Assembly (NCBI GenBank): GCA_900548705.1
Contig: URLF01000012.1
Location: forward strand, 1-39,606
Reading direction: 5' to 3'
DNA length: 39,606 bases
From: an uncultured Porphyromonadaceae bacterium
Lineage (GTDB): Bacteria > Bacteroidota > Bacteroidia > Bacteroidales > Muribaculaceae
Made by a program: the position numbers and the translations under genes. A model generated the notes under the pieces. It was given only the letters and a program-made list of their open reading frames with translations. It was not told where the DNA came from and searched no databases. Shown piece after piece: positions 18,412 through 27,163 of the stretch. Every line of letters begins with the position of its first letter. The stretch's first letter is position 1.

Positions 18412-18441
18412 CAAAGTTAATACTTTATCTCCAATCCTCAA
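18412..18441 (-). promoter_or_regulatory. Promoter of the candidate ncRNA
   Basis: On the minus strand, TTG (18441-18439), a 19-base spacer and TAACTTTG (18419-18412) form one of the best Bacteroidota promoter matches in the window. No protein gene lies directly downstream. Confidence 0.65.
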
Positions 18442-18552
18442 TGAGCCAAAGCGTTAAAAATACCTTTTACTCACGCTAAGAGGGTTTTTCAGGCTCACGG
18501 TTCAAAATGCCAAAATACATTGTCAGGTATAAACAATCAACTCACGGTTTAA

Positions 18553-19470
18553 TCATATGTTCTTATATTTTACGCAACGAATCTTGCGTGAATTTACAAA
18601 CTCGATTATATTCTTCAAATCATCCTCAGAATGATAGTAAAAAAGCCATTCTACATCGTGATGGACCATCTCAATAAGTTTATCAAAATATGGCAAGTCA
18701 ATTTTTCCCATTGAATGACCAATCACAATAATACGTTTAATCTTGCTGATTCTTCTAAAAAAACATTCAGAAAATTTCATTATGCCGATGTAATCTTTGA
18801 CATGAGCGTTCATCTCGGATACAATGTTACATAATGCTTTTCGCTCAAATTCATAATCAGCATCAAGCTGATCAGACGATATTAGATTATTGTGTCCAAA
18901 CACATATTCTTCATCAACCTTACGTTTGCCATGAATATGGCAGACCTGTTCATCAGGTATTCCATAGATTTTTTCTAACGTTTCTGTATAATTGAATGTC
19001 AAATATAAACATTCTGGATGTAAATGAAGCTTACAAAAAGATGTAACTTCAATACTATCGACCCATTCTTTGAATTTTTCAAATAGATGGTTTAGTGCTG
19101 GAATAAATATTGAATTGGGGCCATCTTCCACTGCATATACATACTTTTGCCCATCTTTGTAACTCATTCCATTAGGAACGCAAAAAACCATTATCTCATG
19201 GGGGCGATATTCTCCCAAAAAATTCTCAATATCACTCCAAAAATAATTATTGTCATTATCGTCATCGTCAGGAGCATAGGGAAATAGCAGATTCAATAAA
19301 TCTACGAATTGCTTGTCTCCGTTTTTTATAAGCCATTCTCTAAAATCGGCATATCTTGTTGGTAATCCATGCATTATATCAAATCCATTACCAACTATGT
19401 ATAAATTTGAAGACAACTCTGCATCGAGTTCAGGGAACAGAGTTGCTTGTTTGTTTGGATAAGTCGCCAT
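18553..19470 (-). CDS. AbiH-family abortive-infection protein
   Basis: A 305-residue protein matching the AbiH pattern: an N-terminal nucleotide-binding-like strand and turn (NLYIVGNGFDIMHGLPTRY, residues 21-39), a central FNYTETLEKIYG (about 159-170), CHIHGKRK, and a C-terminal IVIGHSMGKIDLPYF. The GNGFD and GHS motifs recall SIR2-like nucleotide-binding folds. AbiH proteins stop phage spread by killing or arresting the infected cell, but the biochemical activity is not well known. It is AT-rich compared with the backbone, which suggests transfer, and follows the AAA ATPase/RloB pair on the same strand after 67 bases. The three genes form a defence cluster. Confidence 0.85.
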   Translation of the reverse strand: MATYPNKQATLFPELDAELSSNLYIVGNGFDIMHGLPTRYADFREWLIKNGDKQFVDLLNLLFPYAPDDDDNDNNYFWSDIENFLGEYRPHEIMVFCVPNGMSYKDGQKYVYAVEDGPNSIFIPALNHLFEKFKEWVDSIEVTSFCKLHLHPECLYLTFNYTETLEKIYGIPDEQVCHIHGKRKVDEEYVFGHNNLISSDQLDADYEFERKALCNIVSEMNAHVKDYIGIMKFSECFFRRISKIKRIIVIGHSMGKIDLPYFDKLIEMVHHDVEWLFYYHSEDDLKNIIEFVNSRKIRCVKYKNI

Positions 19471-19537
19471 AATAATTACTAAATGAACATTTTAACCTAC
19501 GCCGCTTCTAATATAGGTGTTCTGATATGAGCTGATG

Positions 19538-20086
19538 TCAATGCTTGATATTTACAATCTCTTTTGTCAAAAAATGAACCGTTGAAGAAGGATTGTTGTA
19601 TGCTACTTTTTGGGAAGCACGGACAGATGCATCCACAATATTATCTATCAGTATTCTTTTCATCGCCGTTGAGAATTCTCCTTTGGAATAAGTAAGGTCT
19701 TTACTTCTCAAAAGTGCAAGACACTCCGATGATGATATTTCACGGTTGACATCGACATAGTGCAGCAGGAACCAATATTCGATGCAGGGGTTGGAAAGCA
19801 GGAGGGTGGCATCTTGAATCTTCTTAAGACGGTCAAGCATCCCTGGCACATCAAGGTCGAACATCAGGAAAGTCTTATCCTCCGGTGTGGTGAACCTGTC
19901 GCGCTTGCATCTGTCGATATACGGCTGGGATATATTGGAATCGCTTACTCTCGCTATGATTTCAACGGGAACCCGAAAATTGCGGCGCAGGAGATCCACA
20001 TACGCAGCTTCGGTCTTCCCCTCGCAAAATACGAAGAAGGTCGGATTCATTCTCTTGCCTTTCGGCTGTTTAGCTTTTCGTGCCAT
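19538..20086 (-). CDS. RloB-family protein (AbiLii-like, TOPRIM-type)
   Basis: A 182-residue protein with RloB family marks: an N-terminal basic stretch, FFVFCEGKTEAAY (about 17-29) like the acidic first motif of TOPRIM domains, MFDLDVPG (about 75-82) as the second acidic motif, and NPCIEYWFLLHY (about 99-110). TOPRIM proteins of this kind are metal-dependent nucleases. It starts two bases after the stop codon of the AAA ATPase gene, so the two are translationally coupled. The pair corresponds to RloA/RloB or the lactococcal AbiL layout (AbiLi ATPase, AbiLii RloB), in which the ATPase is thought to sense phage and the TOPRIM partner to attack nucleic acid. Confidence 0.82.
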   Translation of the reverse strand: MARKAKQPKGKRMNPTFFVFCEGKTEAAYVDLLRRNFRVPVEIIARVSDSNISQPYIDRCKRDRFTTPEDKTFLMFDLDVPGMLDRLKKIQDATLLLSNPCIEYWFLLHYVDVNREISSSECLALLRSKDLTYSKGEFSTAMKRILIDNIVDASVRASQKVAYNNPSSTVHFLTKEIVNIKH

Positions 20087-20088
20087 AG

Positions 20089-21243
20089 TCAGATATTCTC
20101 AAATTCGTTGACATACGGCACGGCGTCAAAACGCCCCTGAAGATAGGCTTTCTCCAGATCCATCTTCTCGCGGAAGTCCTTGTAGTCGAAAAGTGAATAA
20201 AGGTCACTGGAACCGTCATCGCGCTTATTCACAAAGAAAATCTGGTCTTTGCGAAAGCGTGTCATGTCAAGCAGATGTGTGTTGTGGGTGGTGAATACGA
20301 GCTGTGCCGACCGGCTGTTGTGGAATAGGTTGATGAGATACTCGACAAGGCGGGTGTGCAGGCTGGTTTCCACCTCGTCAAGAAACATCACTTTATTGTT
20401 GCGGACTACATCCATTACCGTAAGCATTATCCTGAACAGTATTTTTGTACCCTCGGATTCTTCAGTATTGAAGTCAAACGGCAGAGAAGGATTGCGCCGG
20501 TGGAAAGTTGTCAGCTCTCCATCCTTGTACGAAAACTCCACAATGTCGCTGTCAGCGGCTTTAAGAACGCGAAGAACCGCATCCTTGTTGTCTCCGAGAA
20601 ATCTGTCAGTCACCACAGATGTGTTGCCGCGATAGCTGAATACAAGCTGCTCGTTGAACCATCGGTAAATCTCCTTTGCCTTGTCACGATCCATCTGGCT
20701 TGCACGCGACAGGAAAAGCGTTTTGCGAGAAGTATTCGACGCAACATCCATCGGACGGCGTATTACGGTCGTAAACTCATATTTCTCCTTCTTACCTCCC
20801 GATTTACGCTCATCACGGGAAAATATCAGAGCCTTGCGCCCTTTGGGATAATAGTACAGGCTTTCGGTAATGATTTCTTCACGGGTGCAGGAAAAAGAAT
20901 ATTCATGTTCTATCCCATTGACGATAAAACGTATATAGAACTCACTCGGAGCATCATTCCCCCCAAATTTGAAAGGCTTAAAACCAAAACTGTCCCCCTC
21001 ATTATAGTTGTGGGAGTCGAGAATCATATCAACGGCGGCCTTTACAGCCTTGATTATGTTGCTCTTACCGGAAGCGTTTGCGCCGTATATGGCAACTGTT
21101 TTCAAAAGCCGTTCATTGCCGACACTGAAAGTATTGCCGTCAAGCGCGCGGGCTTCCTTTGTCTGTATATTGGCTGCCTGCAAGTCAAGCGTTATTTTCT
21201 CGTTAATCGAGAAAAAGTTGGTGAGAGCGATTTCTAACACCAT
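20089..21243 (-). CDS. AAA/ABC-type ATPase of an RloA/AbiLi-like defence pair
   Basis: A 384-residue SMC/RecF-like ATPase. The N-terminus MVLEIALTNFFSIN is typical of the family. Walker A is GANASGKS at residues 54-61. A Walker B-like KVMFLDEVETSLH occurs near residue 290, with a switch His in VFTTHNTHLL. The sequence fits the AAA_15/AAA_21 (OLD-like) ATPases that pair with RloB or other TOPRIM effectors. All ATPase motifs look intact. The downstream RloB gene follows after two bases and AbiH after that. A -7-like TATATTTG on the minus strand (21279-21272) may be the promoter, but no good -33 partner was found. Anti-phage function is inferred from pairing and family. Confidence 0.82.
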   Translation of the reverse strand: MVLEIALTNFFSINEKITLDLQAANIQTKEARALDGNTFSVGNERLLKTVAIYGANASGKSNIIKAVKAAVDMILDSHNYNEGDSFGFKPFKFGGNDAPSEFYIRFIVNGIEHEYSFSCTREEIITESLYYYPKGRKALIFSRDERKSGGKKEKYEFTTVIRRPMDVASNTSRKTLFLSRASQMDRDKAKEIYRWFNEQLVFSYRGNTSVVTDRFLGDNKDAVLRVLKAADSDIVEFSYKDGELTTFHRRNPSLPFDFNTEESEGTKILFRIMLTVMDVVRNNKVMFLDEVETSLHTRLVEYLINLFHNSRSAQLVFTTHNTHLLDMTRFRKDQIFFVNKRDDGSSDLYSLFDYKDFREKMDLEKAYLQGRFDAVPYVNEFENI

Positions 21244-21723
21244 TTCAAATACTGTATTTGGAATTATTTTGCAAATATAACACTTTAATTCGGATTTTAG
21301 ATTATTCAGCCATGAAAAAATCTTTGTCGTTTGTTAGGCACTGCGAAAACTGCGAGAGGCGTGGCGGCTCACGGTGTTGTCGTCGGCTATGCCGTCAGAG
21401 GGTGACGGCGAAGCAGGCTTCACTGACACCCTCCGACCGCACGCCGACTATGGGAGCCGGCTGAACACCGACTGTCTCATACGCCTTGTGAGATTGCGAC
21501 AGAGATGTCGCACACACAAGACTTCTAATCGACAGCCCGTGTTCTTAACGCCTGCTCCTTGCATGGAATTTGAGCCGCCGCGCCACTCTCCGTTTGTTAC
21601 GGCCCACGGCGGCAAAGAACGTGTCGCTTACGATCCCTCCATAAATTCCGGGGGCGTCCCCGACACATACCTTGCATATGTTTATGGGGCTTAATGCGCT
21701 TTTAATCAGCGCATTTCATTTTA

Positions 21724-21745
21724 AAAGTTGTACGAAAGTTGTACG
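21724..21745. repeat. Tandem 11-bp repeat AAAGTTGTACG x2
   Basis: Two perfect, directly adjacent copies (21724-21734 and 21735-21745). The period of about one helical turn is typical of binding sites for DNA-binding proteins such as recombinases or repressors. Confidence 0.6.
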
Positions 21746-22156
21746 CGATTGAGAATTAGGAGAAACCTCAATCAAATAAATAAGGGATAATTAACGGTTG
21801 TTTGGAATTTTTAATTGCGGTGATTTTCGTTGATTTACCGCTTTTGAGGCGGTATTGGTGCTGTTCAAGATGAGGATGTGGAGCTGGGGAAAAGAGAAAT
21901 TGTTGGAGTTGGGAAACTGGAAAATTGCCCTATGACTTTCTCTTTTCCCCAGCCCTCTATTGGAAGATTAGAATGAGTATGGATAGTTATGGATATATAT
22001 AATATGACTATACCATACCCACTACACTACAATCTCTAAGGTATTGATAAGCAACAATAATGTTGCTTGATTCCACAGGGGTAAATGTGATTAAAATTTT
22101 TTTATCATGGTCATGCAATATTCGTGGAATTGCTTCATCTAATATAAGATATACTG

Positions 22157-22164
22157 TATATTTG
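22157..22164 (+). promoter_or_regulatory. Possible -7 box next to the sigma-fusion start codon
   Basis: TATATTTG matches TAnnTTTG and ends four bases before the ATG at 22169. A TTG at 22131-22133 is 23 bases upstream, a little too far. If functional, the mRNA would be leaderless. Confidence 0.3.
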
Positions 22165-22168
22165 AACA

Positions 22169-23707
22169 ATGGACATAGATGCAGTTGTAAAAGATTGTCA
22201 AAATGGTAGTAAGGAAGCCTTTGGCGTTCTCTATCAGACATTTTCACTTCCCATGAGGGGAGTGATAGGTTACTATGTCCGTAATAATGATGTAGTGCAG
22301 GATATTCTTCACGATGGTTTTATCGTAGCCTTTACCTCTATCGAGAATCTTAAAGACGTATCTAAAATTGAAGCATGGCTTACGACCATAATGAAAAATC
22401 TCGCTCTACAGTATCTTAGGAAAGAGGCTGAACATTTAATCATACCGATATCCGACACAGCAATACCTGAACAACTGGCAGAACAAAAAACTGAGACGGA
22501 TTTATCTTGGGAACAACTTGAATCAATAATAAACAGACTGCCAGATGGCTATGGCAAAGTGTTCAGGCTCAATGTCCTTCAGGGTCTCTCTCATAAAGAG
22601 ATTGCGAAATTGCTCGGTATTTCACACTTGACTTCTGCGTCCCAATTACACCATGCAAAAGCATTGCTCCGCCGTATGATTTATCAGTATCGTATGGAAA
22701 TGGGGATTTTCTCGGTCGTTATTGCCATTATATTTATTGTCTATAATTTTATCTCACGTCGCAACATACAAGAAGGTACTATTCTTCCGAGTAATGATAA
22801 AATATTGTCAAGTAATAACACAATCATTGATTTTTCAACAGAACAACCTGATTCTATTAAAAAGAATAGAGAAACTTCGTTAAATCCCTCCTTGCATAAT
22901 TCTATACCATTGGCGAAGGAGAAAGAGATTGCAAAAGTAGAAATTAAAGAGGACACAGTTTATGATGTGCAACAGGACAGTGTCCATTCGGATACAATTC
23001 CTACAATGCCGATTATGCCTAATAATGAACGTTTAATAACTCATGTTGACCAAGATATTCCTGTCAAACTTTCCAATACAAGTGATTGGAATTTCTCATT
23101 GGCATATTCCGGAACAATAGGGCAAGGCAATCGCTTAAAATATAGGGTGCCGGATATTTCATCCGGAGTGCCGGATGAGGAGATGGAAGAGAATAAGACA
23201 ACCAAGCACTATATGCCTGTCACTGTCGGATTCTCCCTCAGCAAGGGTATTTCTCCAAGATGGAGCATTGAAAGCGGATTAAGATACACTTATCTGAGAA
23301 CGGACATATTTACAGAAAACAAATATAATAGGACAGAAACATTTAATAAGATTCATTATATCGGAATCCCTCTTAAATTTAACTACAAGATATTCCGCAC
23401 AAATAAATTCTCCATTTACGGGCAAACCGGTTTTGCCCTTGATATACCCGTAAATGGGCGTTCTTATTCCTATGACTATAATTACAATGAGACTTCACCG
23501 ATATTTAGCAAATATCGTCTGAATATGCCTCTGCAGTGGTCTATCGAAGGTGGATTGGGTATTCAATATCAATTGACACCATCAATTAGTATATACGCAG
23601 AGCCATCCTTCAATTATTATTTTAATTCCGGTTCCGAGGTAAACACAATCAGGCAAGATAAGCCGTTTGAGTTCACTATACCGATTGGCATACGATTGAC
23701 ATGGTAA
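22169..23707 (+). CDS. ECF-type sigma factor fused to a membrane segment and an outer-membrane barrel domain
   Basis: A single 512-residue frame with three parts. Residues 1-172 are a sigma-70/ECF factor: region 2 includes DVVQDILHDGFIVAF (41-55) and KIEAWLTTIMKNLA, and region 4 includes INRLPDGYGKVF and GLSHKEIAKLLGIS (139-152). Residues 178-195 form one membrane helix. A polar linker (about 200-305) leads to a barrel-like region (about 306-512) rich in alternating aromatic strands (SIESGLRYTYL, SIYAEPSFNYYF) and ending in Trp, like PorT/OmpW-type outer-membrane proteins. Sigma factor and membrane barrel are usually separate genes, so this fusion is unusual. The stop overlaps the YfhO gene by seven bases, implying co-expression. 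The domains are clear; the mechanism is inference. Confidence 0.8.
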   Translation: MDIDAVVKDCQNGSKEAFGVLYQTFSLPMRGVIGYYVRNNDVVQDILHDGFIVAFTSIENLKDVSKIEAWLTTIMKNLALQYLRKEAEHLIIPISDTAIPEQLAEQKTETDLSWEQLESIINRLPDGYGKVFRLNVLQGLSHKEIAKLLGISHLTSASQLHHAKALLRRMIYQYRMEMGIFSVVIAIIFIVYNFISRRNIQEGTILPSNDKILSSNNTIIDFSTEQPDSIKKNRETSLNPSLHNSIPLAKEKEIAKVEIKEDTVYDVQQDSVHSDTIPTMPIMPNNERLITHVDQDIPVKLSNTSDWNFSLAYSGTIGQGNRLKYRVPDISSGVPDEEMEENKTTKHYMPVTVGFSLSKGISPRWSIESGLRYTYLRTDIFTENKYNRTETFNKIHYIGIPLKFNYKIFRTNKFSIYGQTGFALDIPVNGRSYSYDYNYNETSPIFSKYRLNMPLQWSIEGGLGIQYQLTPSISIYAEPSFNYYFNSGSEVNTIRQDKPFEFTIPIGIRLTW

Positions 23708-26196
23708 GAAATATCACCGCGATGGAAAAAGTAAGAAGAATTCTGTTAAGCCACAATTTACGAACCGGGATTATCGCCATAATAATTATGGTGATAATCT
23801 CAATAGTATATTTTTTCCCTGATGATTTACAGGGGAATGTATTACAGCAACCGGACACCAAGCAAGGTCTTGCCGTGGGTCATGAGGCTAAATTATTTGA
23901 GGAATCAACAGGGGAAACAACATTTTGGACTAATTCGCTATTTGGCGGAATGCCTATGTTTCAAATATCCCCAAGCTATCCGTCAAACGAATTGTTTTGT
24001 TGGATAACGAAAGTCTTAAGCTTATGGTTGCCAACGCCAGCCAATCTTTTGTTCTTGATGATGATAGGATTTTATATATTCCTGCTATCCATGAAAATGC
24101 GCTGGTATATGTGTTTATTAGGTGCTGTGGCATGGGGGTTATCAAGTTACTTTATGATTCTCATCGGTGCAGGACATATATGGAAGTATCTTACTTTAGC
24201 CTATATTCCACCGACATTAGCGGGTATAATTCTTTGTTATAGGGGGAAATATCTCATAGGGACTGCGTGTTGCGCCTTATTTGGCATGATGCAATTATCA
24301 AGCAATCATGTTCAAATGACATATTACTTCTTGTTTGTAGTCTTTGGATTTATAGTTTATTTCTTTATAAGGTCAAAACAGGAGAAGCATTTAAGAGTAT
24401 GGCATGTAGGCACTTTAAGTATTGTCTTGGCTGCAATTCTATCTGTCGGTGCAAATCTGCCCAATCTTTATAATACTTATGAATATTCAAAAGAAACCAT
24501 TAGAGGGAAATACTCCGATATTTCTGTAAACGAAGGGAATTCTGACAGTGGGTTAAGTCATGATTATATTACACAATATAGTTACGGCATTACAGAAACC
24601 ATGACTTTGCTTATTCCGAATGTAAAAGGAGGAGCCTCTAATATACCTATGAAGGGAGAAATAAAGCCCCTTACTCTTGCGGAACTGGACAATGCGCAGG
24701 AGAAAATGCAAAATGGGGAAATCTCTCAGGAAACAGCATATAACTTACAATTCCTATATCAGTATTTCGGAGGAGAAGAAGGTACAAATGGACCGGTGTA
24801 TATCGGTGCATTGATGGTAGCCATGTTTATTTTAGGTTGCCTGATTGTCAGAGGACCAATAAAATGGATATTGGTATCTCTCACAGTATTGTCAGTGGCA
24901 TTGTCTTGGGGGCGCAATTATATGTGGCTTACTGAGATATTTATTAACTACATTCCTCTATATAGTAAGTTCAGAACACCCGAGAGTATTCTTGTTATCG
25001 CACAATTTACCATGCCACTACTTGGAATAATAGCTTTACAACAAATTTTACAGTCTCCAGCACATGAATCATTGCGACGTTATGGGAAAAAGATTAAATT
25101 GAGTTTCGCTATATCAATTTTTCTATGTGTCATTGGGATTCTGTTTCCCTCTTTTTATGGAAACGCAATTCAGGATTATGAAATTAAAATGGGAATAAAC
25201 AATTTTCCGGAACTTTATTCCACAGCCCAAGAACTACGTCATGGATTAGTCCGGGCGGATTCTTTTCGTTCTTTTATCATACTCTTGTTGGGATTTGGTT
25301 CAATAATACTATATTTTTATCAAAAGATTACACTCCGTAATTTTATAATTGTGATTGGAGTAATTTTAGTTGGAGATATGTATTTGGTAAACAAACGATT
25401 TGTTAATCATGAGTGTTTTATGGCTAAGGAACCCACAGACCAATTAACATTCCCATTGACAATCGCGGATAAAGCTATTTTGTCGGATACCTCAATGAAT
25501 TATAGAGTCATGGATTTGAAAAGATTTGCGAGTCCAGATCCCTCATATCACCACAAAATGATTGGTGGCTACCATCCTGCCAAATTGACGCGCTATCAAG
25601 ATTTAATAAGCTATTATCTAAATGGAGAGAAAGATTTCAGTAATATGCTGAATATGTTGAATACCCGTTATATCATAGAAGATCCTCAGAAAGAACCTCT
25701 TTACAATGGTTCCGCTATGGGAAATGCTTGGATTGTTGACAGCATCATATATGTGGAATCTCCAATTGATGAAATCACAAGAATTGAGGACATCAACTTA
25801 CGTTCTACTGCGGTAGCAGACATTAGCTTCAAAACTATCTTAGATCAACCAAAATTCAGGAATCCCGGAGACACTATTTTCGAGACAACGTATGCTCCAA
25901 ATAGATTAACATACAGTCTCAAATCGGCAAATGAAGGAGTAGCAGTGTTTTCCGAAATCTATTTCCCGTGGGGTTGGAGAGCTTATATTGATGGGAAGCC
26001 GACCGAACTCGGAAGGGTTAATTATATACTCCGAGCAATAAAATTTCCTGCGGGAAAACACACAATCGAGATGGTGTTTAATCCGGATTCTTTGCGAATA
26101 ACTGTAACAATCGCTACAGTATGCATATTGATTATCTATATTTTATTGGCTATTTCCGCCATTATCGCTGCTAAAAATTATGTCGTAAAAGGATGA
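23701..26196 (+). CDS. YfhO-family multi-spanning membrane protein
   Basis: An 831-residue membrane protein with a dozen or more hydrophobic helices. It shows YfhO features: an N-terminal helix followed by YFFPDDLQGNVLQQPDT, a central set of helices (about 95-540) and a large C-terminal extracytoplasmic domain with PWGWRAYIDGKPTEL (about 760) and FPAGKHTIEMVF. YfhO proteins are thought to be glycosyltransferase-like enzymes that decorate surface polymers. The frame may start at the ATG at 23701, which overlaps the previous stop, or at an internal ATG at 23722 that gives a more typical N-terminus. The gene is AT-rich like its neighbours. The methyltransferase follows about 110 bases later. Confidence 0.85.
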   Translation: MVRNITAMEKVRRILLSHNLRTGIIAIIIMVIISIVYFFPDDLQGNVLQQPDTKQGLAVGHEAKLFEESTGETTFWTNSLFGGMPMFQISPSYPSNELFCWITKVLSLWLPTPANLLFLMMIGFYIFLLSMKMRWYMCLLGAVAWGLSSYFMILIGAGHIWKYLTLAYIPPTLAGIILCYRGKYLIGTACCALFGMMQLSSNHVQMTYYFLFVVFGFIVYFFIRSKQEKHLRVWHVGTLSIVLAAILSVGANLPNLYNTYEYSKETIRGKYSDISVNEGNSDSGLSHDYITQYSYGITETMTLLIPNVKGGASNIPMKGEIKPLTLAELDNAQEKMQNGEISQETAYNLQFLYQYFGGEEGTNGPVYIGALMVAMFILGCLIVRGPIKWILVSLTVLSVALSWGRNYMWLTEIFINYIPLYSKFRTPESILVIAQFTMPLLGIIALQQILQSPAHESLRRYGKKIKLSFAISIFLCVIGILFPSFYGNAIQDYEIKMGINNFPELYSTAQELRHGLVRADSFRSFIILLLGFGSIILYFYQKITLRNFIIVIGVILVGDMYLVNKRFVNHECFMAKEPTDQLTFPLTIADKAILSDTSMNYRVMDLKRFASPDPSYHHKMIGGYHPAKLTRYQDLISYYLNGEKDFSNMLNMLNTRYIIEDPQKEPLYNGSAMGNAWIVDSIIYVESPIDEITRIEDINLRSTAVADISFKTILDQPKFRNPGDTIFETTYAPNRLTYSLKSANEGVAVFSEIYFPWGWRAYIDGKPTELGRVNYILRAIKFPAGKHTIEMVFNPDSLRITVTIATVCILIIYILLAISAIIAAKNYVVKG

Positions 26197-26261
26197 AATG
26201 CACACTGATTGGTATAAAGAACATCAGCAACAGAATCATAATTATTCTTTCATCTCATGCA

Positions 26262-26307
26262 ATATTGGGAGATGTGGGCCATCTATATGATGGCTCAAAC
26301 CCAATAT
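26262..26307 (+). promoter_or_regulatory. Two-helix hairpin immediately before the methyltransferase start
   Basis: ATATTGGG (26262-26269) pairs with CCCAATAT (26300-26307), and inside it GCCATC (26278-26283) pairs with GATGGC (26289-26294). The hairpin ends one base before the ATG at 26309 and would hide any ribosome-binding site. A 30-codon frame (26198-26290) runs through the left arms and stops inside the hairpin, so its translation could open the structure. Confidence 0.45.
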
Positions 26308-26308
26308 A

Positions 26309-27085
26309 ATGCAAAAGAGACATACAAATAGACTTCAATATTTCCGTGAACTTGCCCATACGAGTGAGCGGTATTTTATACCGTATATCAAGACTTTCCT
26401 TGATATGAATAATCCCATATCCATACTTGAAGTCGGATGCGGAGACGGTGGTAATCTGCTCCCATTCGCTAAGAGAGGGGATGAAGTGGTGGGGGTGGAT
26501 ATCTCCGTCAACAGAATAAATGGCGCTAAGTCTTTTTTCGCACAAGAAAAGGTCAATGCTCATTTTATCTGCGCCGATATATTAAAGCTTAATGAGTACA
26601 AAGGATATTTTGATTTGGTTATATGCCATGACGTGATTGAACATATTGGCAATAAACAAGAAATGCTATCAAGGATAGAGTATTTCTTAAAGCCATCAGG
26701 ACTATTATTTATCGGGTTCCCTGCGTGGCAAATGCCTTTTGGCGGACACCAGCAGATTTGTCATAACAAGTTACTGTCAATAATACCGTTTTACCACCTA
26801 TTGCCTCCACGCATATATAAAACAATATTATATGCTGGCGGGGAAAGTAAGGAGTGCGTCAACGAACTTCTTTCTATAAAGAACACAAAAATAACAATCG
26901 AAAATTTTGAAAAACTGATTGACAAGACATCATTCAGGATTGTTGACAGATGCCTTTACCTCATAAACCCTCATTATGAAGTAAAATTTGGACTTAAACC
27001 TCGACGACTCGCAGGAGTATTCGCAAGAATGCCATATATGCGCAATTTCCTTTCAACAAGTTGCTTCTACATATTACAAAAATGA
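26309..27085 (+). CDS. Class I SAM-dependent methyltransferase
   Basis: A 258-residue protein with the SAM-binding motif I ILEVGCGDGGNLLPF (about residues 39-53), acidic motif VVGVDIS (about 60-66), and LVICHDVIEHI (about 103-113) as motif IV. The C-terminal half carries a basic cap ending in FYILQK. The start MQKRHTNRLQYFRELAHTSE agrees with the usual beginning of this family. The methyl acceptor is unknown. Because it follows a YfhO gene, a role in methylating a surface glycan or its lipid-linked precursor is plausible. It is AT-rich and belongs to the same block as the sigma-fusion and YfhO genes. A possible terminator hairpin (27108-27117 with 27124-27133) follows. Confidence 0.82.
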   Translation: MQKRHTNRLQYFRELAHTSERYFIPYIKTFLDMNNPISILEVGCGDGGNLLPFAKRGDEVVGVDISVNRINGAKSFFAQEKVNAHFICADILKLNEYKGYFDLVICHDVIEHIGNKQEMLSRIEYFLKPSGLLFIGFPAWQMPFGGHQQICHNKLLSIIPFYHLLPPRIYKTILYAGGESKECVNELLSIKNTKITIENFEKLIDKTSFRIVDRCLYLINPHYEVKFGLKPRRLAGVFARMPYMRNFLSTSCFYILQK

Positions 27086-27107
27086 TTTAACCTGCAAATA
27101 ATCATAA

Positions 27108-27133
27108 AGCCCTCGGCAGAAATGTCGGGGGCT
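27108..27133 (+). terminator. Possible terminator after the methyltransferase gene
   Basis: A 10-bp stem with two G-U pairs (27108-27117 with 27124-27133, 6-nt loop) lies 22 bases after the stop codon. There is no clear T-run, so termination may be weak. Confidence 0.4.
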
Positions 27134-27163
27134 ATAAGTGCATACACTTTTAATTTTATCAAA

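Larger units (their letters stand above)
21244..22168. other. Gene-free, structured 0.9-kb intergenic region
   Basis: No convincing gene was found; the open frames here lack family-like sequence. Bases 21340-21700 are GC-rich and full of short inverted repeats, for example GTCGGC/GCCGAC enclosing GAGGGTG/CACCCTC, and GCGAC/GTCGC near 21495-21515. At 21724-21745 an 11-bp unit AAAGTTGTACG is repeated in tandem. A 16-bp perfect inverted repeat follows (21884-21899 with 21937-21952). A smaller hairpin (AAGCAACA/TGTTGCTT, 22049-22068) precedes the sigma-factor fusion gene. The region could hold a junction of an integrated element or a structured RNA; neither can be proven here. Confidence 0.4.

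Noticed and set aside
21374..21694. A 106-codon plus-strand frame in the GC-rich block
   Set aside because: No family-like sequence, GC-driven openness, and overlap with dense inverted repeats; more likely non-coding.
18158..22168. A tRNA or attachment-site tRNA at the island edge
   Set aside because: No cloverleaf with a T-arm GTTCRANNC pattern was seen on either strand.
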